In this document: positions 18,942 through 28,184 of the stretch, piece by piece
Position numbering within the stretch: position 1 is the first letter of the stretch
How the letters are laid out: every line of letters starts with the position of its first letter
Source: Hyphomonas sp.
GTDB taxonomy: Bacteria > Pseudomonadota > Alphaproteobacteria > Caulobacterales > Hyphomonadaceae
Direction: 5' to 3'
Length of the DNA: 64,000 bases
NCBI GenBank assembly: GCA_017792365.1
Contig: CP051229.1
Coordinates: 806,001 to 870,000 of the forward strand
Program-made: the position numbers and the translations under genes
The notes under the pieces: generated by a model
What the model was told of the DNA's origin: nothing
What the model saw: the letters and a program-made list of their open reading frames with translations, nothing else
Databases searched by the model: none

Positions 18942-20609
18942 ATGGCAATCTACTCAGAGATGTTGCGCGGTCGCGACGTCTTTGCGCCCGCAGCGGATAT
19001 CCGCGTACCGGCGTACCAGCGAGGGTTTGCCTGGACCGAGAAAGAGGTCGGCGAACTGACGCGCGACCTCGTCGAAGCCTTCACACAATCCGTCATCTTC
19101 TTTCTGGGTACGCTCGTTCTGGTGCAGCCACGGGCCCGCGGCCCCGGCGACATCGTGGACGGGCAACAGCGGCTGACGACGCTCACGATCATTCTCGCGG
19201 TGCTGCGCGACCTCACCCCCTCAAAGGATGTCGCCTACACCGCGCACAGCATGATCGGTCACGAGACCCCCGCCTTCGTCGGCGACAAGCAGAAATGGCG
19301 GCTCACCCTCAACTCGATGGATGCGGAATTCTTCCGGAAATTCGTCCAGACCAAGAACGGCACCAAGGACATCGACGCCATCAAGGACGCCGCCGAGGAA
19401 TCCGGCTCCGAATCCCAGAAACGCATCGCCATGGCGGTTCAGGCCATCCACGACGAACTCGACCAGATATCGCCGCAGGAGCAGGAGCGCTTCGTCAACT
19501 GGCTGGCCAATGACCTCCACGTCTCCAAGGTCCGGGTGACCGAGCACAACATCGCCTACAAGGTCTATCTGGTCCTCAACCGTCGCGGCCTTCCGCTCTC
19601 CGACCACGATATCCTGAAGGCCGCGCTGCTCGAACGCGCCGGCTTTCCTCCCAAGGAAGCGGTCAAGCACTCCGAGCGCTGGAACAGCTTCGCCAACCGC
19701 CTCGGCCATGACGCGTTCGAAGCGATGCTCAAGCAGGTCCGCTTCCTCTATGATCGCCAGATGAAGGGCGAGTTCCTGGACGCCATCCTGCTGTCCATCC
19801 TGCCGTTCATGACGATTGCCAACTTCATCAACGACAAGCTGCCGCGGTTCGTTGACGCCTTCGACGCCATCGTCAACGGCGCGAAAACCACGCTCATCAG
19901 CTTCTCTCCCGAAACCGAAAAGCGCCTGACCTTCCTGCGCGAGATCCATCACGAGGGCTGGCGTGCGCCGGCCATGAAGTACCTCGTCGACTATGCCAAC
20001 GACGATCAGGAAACCGACCGCTTCTTCACCAAGCTCGAGCGTCTGGCCTACATGCTCCAGTACGGCGGCCGCCCGCGCGACTTCCGCCAGCGCCGCTACC
20101 GCAAACTCCTCGACGCGATGGATTCGCCGGGTTGGATGTCTGATCCCGAGAGCCCGCTGGAACTCTCAGGCGTCGAACAATCCGATTTCCGCGAGCGGCT
20201 CCGGGGCCGTTTCCCCAACTTCAAGCAGCGCCGCGCTCTCCTCATGCGGATCAACGCGTCAGTGCCCGGCGGCCGGGTCCTGCCCTCCGACGCCGATGCA
20301 ACCGTCGAACACATCCTGCCGCGAAACCCGCCGCGCGATTCCGGATGGTTCCAGGCCTGGTCCAAGAAGAGGGACCGCGAGGAACTGGTCGAGTGTATCG
20401 GCAACTTCACCCTCCTCACCGACGCGGAGAACCAGACCGCCGACAGGAAGAGCTTCGAGGAAAAGAAGGCGATTTTCTTTGAAAACGGCGCTCCGACCTA
20501 CGAGCTCACGGCGGACCTTCAGAACAAACCCGCATGGACGCCAGAAGAGGCCCGCGCCCGTCGCGAATGGCTGGTCGAGATCATGTCCGCAGAGTGGGAT
20601 CTGGCCTGA
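18942..20609 (+). CDS. GmrSD-type DUF262/DUF1524 protein (type IV restriction-like)
   Basis: A 555-residue single-chain protein. The N-terminal DUF262 (GmrS-like) domain shows VPAYQRGFAWTEKE near residue 25 and IVDGQQRLTTL near 70, the ParB-like nucleotide-binding motif. The C-terminal DUF1524 (GmrD-like) domain has the His-Me/HNH-type TVEHILP, then ECIGNFTLL, N and SFEEKKAIFF. Fused GmrSD proteins are NTP-dependent type IV restriction enzymes, and some relatives such as BrxU cut modified phage DNA. The ATG at 18942 is right before the DUF262 core; a longer in-frame extension lies antisense to the FAH gene and is rejected. No partner methylase is adjacent, as expected for type IV. Confidence 0.85.
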   Translation: MAIYSEMLRGRDVFAPAADIRVPAYQRGFAWTEKEVGELTRDLVEAFTQSVIFFLGTLVLVQPRARGPGDIVDGQQRLTTLTIILAVLRDLTPSKDVAYTAHSMIGHETPAFVGDKQKWRLTLNSMDAEFFRKFVQTKNGTKDIDAIKDAAEESGSESQKRIAMAVQAIHDELDQISPQEQERFVNWLANDLHVSKVRVTEHNIAYKVYLVLNRRGLPLSDHDILKAALLERAGFPPKEAVKHSERWNSFANRLGHDAFEAMLKQVRFLYDRQMKGEFLDAILLSILPFMTIANFINDKLPRFVDAFDAIVNGAKTTLISFSPETEKRLTFLREIHHEGWRAPAMKYLVDYANDDQETDRFFTKLERLAYMLQYGGRPRDFRQRRYRKLLDAMDSPGWMSDPESPLELSGVEQSDFRERLRGRFPNFKQRRALLMRINASVPGGRVLPSDADATVEHILPRNPPRDSGWFQAWSKKRDREELVECIGNFTLLTDAENQTADRKSFEEKKAIFFENGAPTYELTADLQNKPAWTPEEARARREWLVEIMSAEWDLA

Positions 20610-20713
20610 TCCCCACCCTTCGCCTTCGCGTCACCGCTTGACGTCGCGGACCAGCACGTAGACGTTTCCGCAAAACACAAGCTGCACCAGCAGCCTTAGG
20701 GAGAGTCTGCGCT

Positions 20714-22042
20714 ATGAACACCAATATGAGGGCGTTGTTGTGCGCCACCGCGGCCGCTGCCGCCCTGCTGACGTCCGCGTGCGGTGAGAATTCAGCCGAG
20801 ACCGCGCCTGTGGTCACTGAAACCGAACCGGCGACCACCTTTGCCCAACCCGCGACAGCGCTGGGGCTACCCACCGCAGCGCCAGCCGATGTGGGGTTCT
20901 CAGCTGAAGGGCTCCAATCGCTTAGGGACGAGTTCCGCGCCCTGGTCGACAACAAGGAACTGGCCGGCGTCACTACCGTGCTCTCCCGCCACGGCCAGAT
21001 TGTCCATTTCGACACCTACGGCGCAGCCAGCGCCGCCTCCGGCGAACCCCTACAGCCCGACAGCATCTTCCGCATCGCGTCCATGACCAAACCCGTCGCC
21101 GGCGTGGCGATGATGCAGCTCTGGGAACAGGGCAAGTGGAAGATGGACGACCCGGTCGCCATGCACATTCCCGAATTCGCTGATCTGCAGGTGAAAACCG
21201 CTGATGGCGGTACGGAACCGCAGAACAGCCCCATGACGATGGCCCAGATCATGAGCCACTCGGCGGGTCTCGGCGTCAGCGCGGTCTATGGCGGCTCGGA
21301 TCTCGGCTCCGGCGATCTGCAGGACATGATCAACAAGCTGGCCGCGATGCCGCTGGAAACCCAGCCGGGCACGGCGTGGGACTATGGCCCCAGCGTGAAC
21401 GTACAGGGCTACCTGATCGAAAAACTCTCCGGCCAATCTCTCGATGCATACTTCGAAGAGAACATCTTTCAGCCGCTCGGCATGACCGACACAGGCTTCT
21501 GGGTGCCAGAAGAAAAGGCCCCACGGGTCGTCGCAATCCACACCTACGACGACAACGGCCAGATCATGGCGGCCGACGCATCCAACGAGGTGAGGACCGA
21601 TAAGCCAGAATTCCTGTCCGCCTCTGGCGGCCTGATGTCCACTGCTGGCGATTATTGGAAATTCGCGCAGGCCGTCCTGAACGGAGGAGAACTCGATGGC
21701 GCGCAGATCCTGCAACCCGAAACCGTCCAGATGATGTACGAAAACGTCCTCGCGGATGGCGTCGCGGTCGATCTCTATGGCCCTGAAATGCCTGGCATCG
21801 GCTTCGGCATGGACTTCGCCGTTGTGATGGACCCTGAAGCCGTCGGCACGGGCCAGGGGCTCAACACCCACTACTGGGGCGGCGCTTACGGCACGTGGTT
21901 CTGGATCGATCCAACCAACGACGTCGTGTTCGTAGGCATGATCCAGAACCGGGATGGCTCGCGCCCCGATGGCGGCACGCCACGCACCCGGGACATCTCA
22001 CCGCGCGCCACCTACGCCGCCCTCACCGATCCGTCGAAATAG
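20714..22042 (+). CDS. Serine hydrolase lipoprotein (class C beta-lactamase/esterase fold)
   Basis: A 442-residue predicted lipoprotein (signal ending LLTSAC, Cys near 23) of the beta-lactamase/penicillin-binding-like serine hydrolase family. The nucleophile motif SMTK follows IFRIA near residue 120. The YxN-type motif is YGPSVN in the segment WDYGPSVNVQGYL, and the third HxG-like box is near HYWGGAYGTWFW. These features fit EstB-type esterases and D-aminopeptidase-like enzymes more than true antibiotic-hydrolysing AmpC. Substrate is unknown. It starts a rightward run with a small membrane protein, an SDR and a thioesterase. Confidence 0.88.
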   Translation: MNTNMRALLCATAAAAALLTSACGENSAETAPVVTETEPATTFAQPATALGLPTAAPADVGFSAEGLQSLRDEFRALVDNKELAGVTTVLSRHGQIVHFDTYGAASAASGEPLQPDSIFRIASMTKPVAGVAMMQLWEQGKWKMDDPVAMHIPEFADLQVKTADGGTEPQNSPMTMAQIMSHSAGLGVSAVYGGSDLGSGDLQDMINKLAAMPLETQPGTAWDYGPSVNVQGYLIEKLSGQSLDAYFEENIFQPLGMTDTGFWVPEEKAPRVVAIHTYDDNGQIMAADASNEVRTDKPEFLSASGGLMSTAGDYWKFAQAVLNGGELDGAQILQPETVQMMYENVLADGVAVDLYGPEMPGIGFGMDFAVVMDPEAVGTGQGLNTHYWGGAYGTWFWIDPTNDVVFVGMIQNRDGSRPDGGTPRTRDISPRATYAALTDPSK

Positions 22043-22058
22043 CCGGAGCCGCCCATAA

Positions 22059-22328
22059 ATGAAGGATGAGGAGCTCGAACGCCGCCAGGAATGGATCCGC
22101 ACGATCCGCCTGATGCATCGCAATAAGCGGCTCGCGGGCTACCTCACCTGCGTTCTCGGGATCATCCTGGTACTCTGGGGGCGCTTTGGCATTGGCGCCC
22201 CCGCTTGGGCGATCCCGGCCGGCATAGCGGTGATCTTTGCCGCCTGGGTTCTCTTCATCTATGTCCTTTGGGACCGCTGGCGCTGGGCCAAGGCCAACGA
22301 CCCGTCCAAAACAGAGTCACCCCGGTGA
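22059..22328 (+). CDS. Small two-helix membrane protein, unknown
   Basis: An 89-residue protein with a charged N terminus (KDEELERRQEW) and two hydrophobic helices, about residues 28-45 and 48-68, ending in a short basic/acidic tail. It begins 16 bases after the serine hydrolase stop and precedes the SDR gene by 29 bases, so it is probably co-transcribed. The reading frame has normal local codon use (C/G-rich third positions). I do not recognise the family. Small size and simple composition leave some doubt. Confidence 0.65.
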   Translation: MKDEELERRQEWIRTIRLMHRNKRLAGYLTCVLGIILVLWGRFGIGAPAWAIPAGIAVIFAAWVLFIYVLWDRWRWAKANDPSKTESPR

Positions 22329-22357
22329 CTACAACCCGTCCGCATCAGGAAGCGTAA

Positions 22358-23128
22358 ATGACAAACCTCTTCGACCTCTCCGGCAAGACCGCCGTGATCA
22401 CCGGCTCCTCCAAGGGCATCGGAAAAGCGATCGCCGAACAGTTCGCAGCCCATGGCGCGCGCGTGGTCATCTCCTCCCGCAAGCCGGAGCCCTGCCAGCA
22501 GGTCGCTGACGAGCTCAACAAGAAGCATGGCGACGGAACCGCAATCGCCGTCCCCGCCAACATTTCCTCGAAGGACGACCTCCAGAACCTCGTAAACGAG
22601 ACCAACTCGGCATTCGGGCAGATCGACATCCTGATCTGCAACGCCGCTTCAAATCCCTATTATGGACCCATGTCAGGGATCGAGGACGAGCAATTCTCCA
22701 AGATCCTTTCCAACAACATCATCTCGAACAACTGGCTGATCCAGATGGTTTCGCCGCAGATGAAGGAGCGTAAGGACGGTGCCATCGTCATCATCTCCTC
22801 GATCGGCGGCCTGCGCGCCTCCACCGTCATCGGCGCCTATTGCATCTCGAAGGCTGCGGACGTTCAGCTGGCCCGTAACCTCGCCGCCGAACTGGGGCCG
22901 CACAACATCCGCGTGAACTGCATCTCGCCCGGCCTCGTGAAGACCAACTTCGCAAAAGCGCTCTGGGAAGACGACGCCAACCGCGAACAGCGTGAGGAGG
23001 AAACCCCGCTGCGCCGCATCGGAGAACCCGACGACATCGCCGGCGCAGCCGTCTACCTCGCCTCCCGGGCGGGCGCCTGGACAACCGGCCAGAACATCGT
23101 GGTCGACGGCGGCGTCACAGCGGTCTGA
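22358..23128 (+). CDS. SDR-family NAD(P)-dependent oxidoreductase
   Basis: A 256-residue classical short-chain dehydrogenase. The cofactor loop is TGSSKGIG near residue 17, with NAAS near 90, the catalytic Ser in IISSIGG, and YCISK providing Tyr and Lys. The glycine-rich NIVVDGGV is at the C terminus. SSRKPEP after beta-2 suggests NADP preference. Substrate is not predictable; the adjacent hotdog thioesterase hints at acyl-CoA or fatty-acid metabolism. It overlaps nothing and is followed by the thioesterase after about 10 bases. Confidence 0.9.
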   Translation: MTNLFDLSGKTAVITGSSKGIGKAIAEQFAAHGARVVISSRKPEPCQQVADELNKKHGDGTAIAVPANISSKDDLQNLVNETNSAFGQIDILICNAASNPYYGPMSGIEDEQFSKILSNNIISNNWLIQMVSPQMKERKDGAIVIISSIGGLRASTVIGAYCISKAADVQLARNLAAELGPHNIRVNCISPGLVKTNFAKALWEDDANREQREEETPLRRIGEPDDIAGAAVYLASRAGAWTTGQNIVVDGGVTAV

Positions 23129-23138
23129 GTTAAAACCC

Positions 23139-23613
23139 ATGGCCGATCAACGCATTGGGGCGGACGTCTCCGATTTCGCACGCGCGCATATGGAAAGGTT
23201 CCTCTCTGGCGACCTTCCCCGGCGCACATCGCCATGGGTATCCGCCCGACCTGTGGGTCCGCAGCGTTTCTCGCGGCCACCTGCTGGCCGTCTGGCCAAA
23301 CGACGGCTCCAGAAACATCGGCTCAGGCCGGGTCTTCGGAGGATGGGTGGCGGGCCTGTCGGACAACATCGTGTCCCTCTGCATGGCCTCCGCCCTGGAG
23401 GAAGGCGAAGGCTTCACCACACAGGACCTCCAAATTAAGCTCTTCAGGCCGGTGGACGGCCCGGAGATCGAGATCGAAGCTTGGTTGAAGAACCGCTCGC
23501 GGACCACCGGCTACGTCGAGGCCGACTGGCGCCTCCCCAACGGAAAGCTCGCCGCCAAGGTCTTCGCGTGGAAGGCGATCCGGCCTAGGGAAGCGCTCGG
23601 CAAACCCTCCTGA
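23139..23613 (+). CDS. PaaI-like hotdog thioesterase, apparent frameshift
   Basis: A hotdog-fold protein of about 157 residues, expected to hydrolyse acyl-CoA thioesters. The N terminus (ATG at 23139: MADQRIGADVSDFARAHMERF) is in one frame. The rest, from GAHRHGYPPDLWVRSV through FGGWVAGLSDNIVSLCMASALEEG to the end, is in another. Removing one C from the four-C run at 23217-23220 joins them as SGDLPGAHRHGYPPDL, an example of apparent insertion rather than loss. It follows the SDR gene by about 10 bases. Family assignment rests on the GG...D..SL..A pattern of PaaI-type proteins and is moderately secure. Confidence 0.7.
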
Positions 23614-23689
23614 CAACCACCCCGTCAGGCTGTCGCCGCCCCGCCATCGCCCGGCCCGCTTGCCTGCCGGAAACGTCGCGGCGGTGACC

Positions 23690-23717
23690 TTGACGCGAGG
23701 AGCGACGGGGCCTATCT
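23690..23717 (+). promoter_or_regulatory. Candidate groESL promoter
   Basis: TTGACG at 23690-23695 and CTATCT at 23712-23717 are separated by 16 bases and lie just upstream of the CIRCE element, where a vegetative promoter is expected. A sigma-32 promoter may overlap but is not obvious. Position is supportive; sequence match is only moderate. Confidence 0.4.
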
Positions 23718-23726
23718 GCGCCACCA

Positions 23727-23753
23727 CTGGCACTCTCAATCGGGGAGTGCCAG
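23727..23753 (+). promoter_or_regulatory. CIRCE element (HrcA operator)
   Basis: CTGGCACTC (23727-23735), a 9-base spacer and GAGTGCCAG (23745-23753) form a perfect inverted repeat that matches the CIRCE pattern GCACTC-N9-GAGTGC. It is located 60 bases before the groES start. HrcA binding here should repress groESL until heat shock titrates the repressor. hrcA itself is not in the window. Confidence 0.92.
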
Positions 23754-23812
23754 ACCCATTTTCGTCAGAAATGTGGGCCCCGCGCCCAGTCACGAGACAC
23801 TAAAGGCACATC

Positions 23813-24103
23813 ATGAAATTCCGACCCCTCCACGACCGCGTACTGGTCCGCCGCGTCAAGGAAGAAGAAAAGTCCAAGGGCGGCATCATCATCCCCGACA
23901 CTGCGAAGGAAAAGCCGCAGGAAGGCAAGGTCATCGCCGTCGGCGCTGGCACGGTTGGCGAAGACAACGAGCGCGTGCCGCTCGACGTCAAGAAAGGCGA
24001 CACCATCCTGTTCGGCAAATGGTCTGGCACCGAAGTCACGATCGATGGTGAAGAGCTCATCATCATGAAAGAGAGCGACATTCTCGGCGTCATCGAGAAG
24101 TAG
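23813..24103 (+). CDS. groES: Co-chaperonin GroES
   Basis: A 96-residue protein that forms the heptameric lid of the chaperonin. It shows [12 protein letters not shown] at the N terminus, the mobile loop [19 protein letters not shown] and the ending [10 protein letters not shown]. It is first in a two-gene operon with groEL 45 bases downstream and sits under a CIRCE operator. Length and motifs are standard. Confidence 0.98.
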   Translation: MKFRPLHDRVLVRRVKEEEKSKGGIIIPDTAKEKPQEGKVIAVGAGTVGEDNERVPLDVKKGDTILFGKWSGTEVTIDGEELIIMKESDILGVIEK

Positions 24104-25786
<1,683 letters not shown>

Positions 25787-25813
25787 TCCACACCACTGCC
25801 AACAGCTCAGCAG

Positions 25814-25840
25814 GGGCGGCTCTACGGAGCCGCCCTTTTT
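25814..25840 (+). terminator. groESL terminator
   Basis: GGGCGGCTC (25814-25822), loop TACG, GAGCCGCCC (25827-25835) and five T residues (25836-25840): a perfect 9-bp stem with a tetraloop. It is placed immediately after groEL. Confidence 0.93.
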
Positions 25841-25859
25841 GATTCCAGACCTGAAGACG

Positions 25860-25892
25860 AAAAAAAGGGCGGCGCGAATGAAACGCGCCGCC
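25860..25892 (-). terminator. Rho-independent terminator, leftward
   Basis: On the minus strand GGCGGCGCG, a 7-base loop and CGCGCCGCC are followed by a C and a run of seven T residues (A-run at 25860-25866 on the plus strand). This is a textbook terminator for leftward transcription, either of the his genes or of a separate small RNA. Confidence 0.88.
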
Positions 25893-25951
25893 TTGAAAGG
25901 GTCTGATACGAGCGTTTCCTCCCCGAAACGCCAAACCGCCGAAGCAGTTCA
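25860..25951 (-). ncRNA. Candidate small RNA on the minus strand
   Basis: On the minus strand TTGACT (25986-25981), a 17-base spacer and GATTGT (25963-25958) form a plausible promoter. About 90 bases downstream a perfect 9-bp stem plus U-run terminator ends the transcript. In between, GCGTTTC and GAAACGC (25912-25931 in plus coordinates) make a perfect 7-bp hairpin with a purine-rich GGGGAG loop. The neighbour in this orientation, hisG, ends 222 bases upstream of the terminator, so the RNA could also be a processed his 3' UTR. The -10 match is weak. No known family is recognised. Confidence 0.35.
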
Positions 25952-26113
25952 CTTGTCACAATCGTGCAACATGATCACGAAGTCAAGCGCGAACTTACAT
26001 CTTTGTTACCTGAATGGGCACAACATGCCGCAAAAGCGCCCCGCAATATGAATTCGAATCGCTGCGGCAACCAAAGCACCCGCTGCGCGCAATATTATTG
26101 CCGAGGCATTCCC

Positions 26114-27073
26114 TCAGGTGTAAGCCGCGCCCAAGGATTTTTCCAGCGCCGCCCGAAACTCGCCCATGCGCACGCCCGCATCCTCGAAGATGAACTCACG
26201 ACGTGACAGCCTCACGGGCCCCGCCCCCTGCTCAGACATCCGCTGAGCAAGCTCCGCGGCCCTCTGATTCTCACAGATGCCAACGCCAGGCGAAATCACA
26301 CGCAGCGAATTGCCCAGCAACGACGCGACATCGGCGCCCGCATCAAACTCGATGATTGTGTTGCGCCGGCCAGCTTCCCTCGCCTCCATCGCCCGCAACA
26401 TAGCCTCCAGCTCGCCAAGCGCCTCGTCCGTCCAGTCGGCGCCAAGACTGGCGCACAACCAGGCCTGGCTCTTCAGGATCACCCCATCGCTCAGCACCCG
26501 AAGGCCATTCCCCTCAAGCGTCGCCCCAGTTGTCGTGATGTCGACCACAACCTCCGCATCGCCTGAGGCCGGCAGCCCTTCGGTTGCCCCTGCACTCTCC
26601 ACAATCCGGTAATGACCCACACCGCACTCATCGAAGAACTGCCGCGTCTGACGCAGATACTTGGTGGCGACCCGTAGTCTTCTGCCGGTCCGCATGTCCT
26701 GAAGCGCAGCGACGTCATCAAGGTCCGCCATGGTCTCCACGTCGAGCCAGGCATTGGGTACCGCAACCACAATGTCTGCATGGCCGAACCCGAGCGGCGT
26801 CAGCAGGAACGCCGCCGTGTCCACTGCACTCATCGTCTCGTGCAGCAGGTCCGCTCCCGTCACCCCGACATGCACGCTCCCGCTCACAATCAGCGAGGCG
26901 ATCTCCGAAGCCGACCGGAATTGCAGATCAACTCCGGGAGCCGACGGGATCTCCCCAGCATAGCCTCTGCTCCCCGCCGCAGCCTTGAGAGGAAATCCCG
27001 CCTCGGAGAAGTAGCTTTCGCAATTCTCCTTGAGCCTTCCCTTCGAGGGCACAGCAAACATCAACTTGCTCAT
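26114..27073 (-). CDS. hisG: ATP phosphoribosyltransferase, HisZ-dependent
   Basis: A 319-residue first enzyme of histidine synthesis, condensing ATP and PRPP. The start MFAVPSKGRLKE, the VHVGVTGADLL block, the PRPP-loop region ADIVVAVP/RVATKYLRQTRQFF and EVVVDITTTGATLEGNGL are clear. It is preceded directly by hisZ, whose product is the regulatory subunit of short-form HisG; the length (319) includes a C-terminal segment as in Caulobacter. hisZ and hisG are nearly contiguous (hisZ ends at 27070, a 4-base overlap). Confidence 0.93.
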   Translation of the reverse strand: MSKLMFAVPSKGRLKENCESYFSEAGFPLKAAAGSRGYAGEIPSAPGVDLQFRSASEIASLIVSGSVHVGVTGADLLHETMSAVDTAAFLLTPLGFGHADIVVAVPNAWLDVETMADLDDVAALQDMRTGRRLRVATKYLRQTRQFFDECGVGHYRIVESAGATEGLPASGDAEVVVDITTTGATLEGNGLRVLSDGVILKSQAWLCASLGADWTDEALGELEAMLRAMEAREAGRRNTIIEFDAGADVASLLGNSLRVISPGVGICENQRAAELAQRMSEQGAGPVRLSRREFIFEDAGVRMGEFRAALEKSLGAAYT

Positions 27074-28184
27074 GCCGCCCCTCCCACAGGTCCCAAACGA
27101 TCAGCACGCAGGGCGGCCCCGATCGCAGCAACACGCCGCTGCGGCTGCATCCGGGCGATCAATCCGTCATAGCGTCCGCCAGAAAGAAACGGCGCAGACG
27201 GTGACCCCTCAAACGCAAACTCGAACGCGAAACCATCGTAGTACTCGAAGCGACGGCCAAGGCTGGCGTCGAACACCGCGTTTGCCGCGTGCTTAGGCGC
27301 CAGCTCCGCAATCCGGTCATGCCGCGCCGACAATTCATCAATCGCGCGACCGACATCCGCTCCTGACTGAGATGCCCACTCCCTGACCCCATTCACCGCC
27401 TCGTTCAGGGGCGACGGATTTCAAGATAGGATTTCAACGCTGAGATCTGAGCCTGATCAGGCAGCCGGCTCTGCGCGCGACCAATCAGGCGCTCGACGAC
27501 GTCCTCCGCAGTCCTGCCGGCAAATACCGGCACGCCCGCGCTTTCAATCATCTCCTCGACGGCCTGAACGGCGTCGGCAGGCTCCATATTGGACAACGCC
27601 TGACCAAGCCGCAGACTCCCCGACAGGGCCTCGCTGGACTGCAACGCCGCATCCAGCAACGCCTCAGGCCCTCGAACCCGGGAAAAGGATCGCTTCAATC
27701 GCCCCGCCCAGTCCTCGGAAAAACCAAGCGCGTCGATGACCGCATGGAACAGCCCGACATCGCCCACAGCCGGAGCGCATCCGGTCGCTCCCACCGCAGC
27801 CGTCATCTCGGCTGCAGCCGCAAACGCCTCGGCGTCCGCGCGCGAGCCCGCTTCCCCAAACCATTCGAACCCAACCTGCTCGAAATCCACGCGCTCGGCC
27901 CGGCCCGCACGCGGCAACCGATAGACGTCGCCGCAATATACGTGACGCCCCTCTTCGATCGAACCGTCGGCGAACAGCGCAGCGATCGGCGTCGTCATGT
28001 CCGGGCGCATCGCCAGTTCCGCCCCCGAATTGTCCGAGAACACGCACATGCGTGCGCGCACCGCCTCGCCAGACACTTCCAGAACCGTCCGCGCGGGCAA
28101 CACCGCAGGCGGAAACACGGGTGTGGCGCCTGCAGCAATCATCTGCTGATGCGCCGCCCGCAGGCGGGGGTCAGGAACGCTCAT
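27070..28184 (-). CDS. hisZ: ATP phosphoribosyltransferase regulatory subunit, apparent frameshift
   Basis: A HisRS-like but catalytically inactive protein that activates short HisG and mediates histidine feedback. The N-terminal three-quarters (start at 28184, overlapping the hisS stop as ATGA) contains the class-II-like MRPDMTTPIAALFAD and DFEQVGFEWFG. The C-terminal part, with RRFEYYDGFAFEFAF and LSGGRYDGLIARM, lies in another frame. The first frame stops at 27405 right after SYLEIRRP; one extra C in the four-base C run (27408-27411) gives EIRRPLNEAVNGVREWAS and reunites the gene. The hisS-hisZ-hisG order is standard in this group. Assembly error is the most likely cause. Confidence 0.88.

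Larger units (their letters stand above)
25787..26113. other. Intergenic region between groEL and hisG
   Basis: About 330 bases with no credible protein gene. It holds the groESL terminator on the plus strand, a second strong terminator facing the other way (25860-25892), a small perfect hairpin (25912-25931) and a promoter-like pair on the minus strand near 25958-25986. Base composition is visibly less GC-rich at 25950-26060 than in the genes around it. See the candidate small RNA. Confidence 0.6.
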
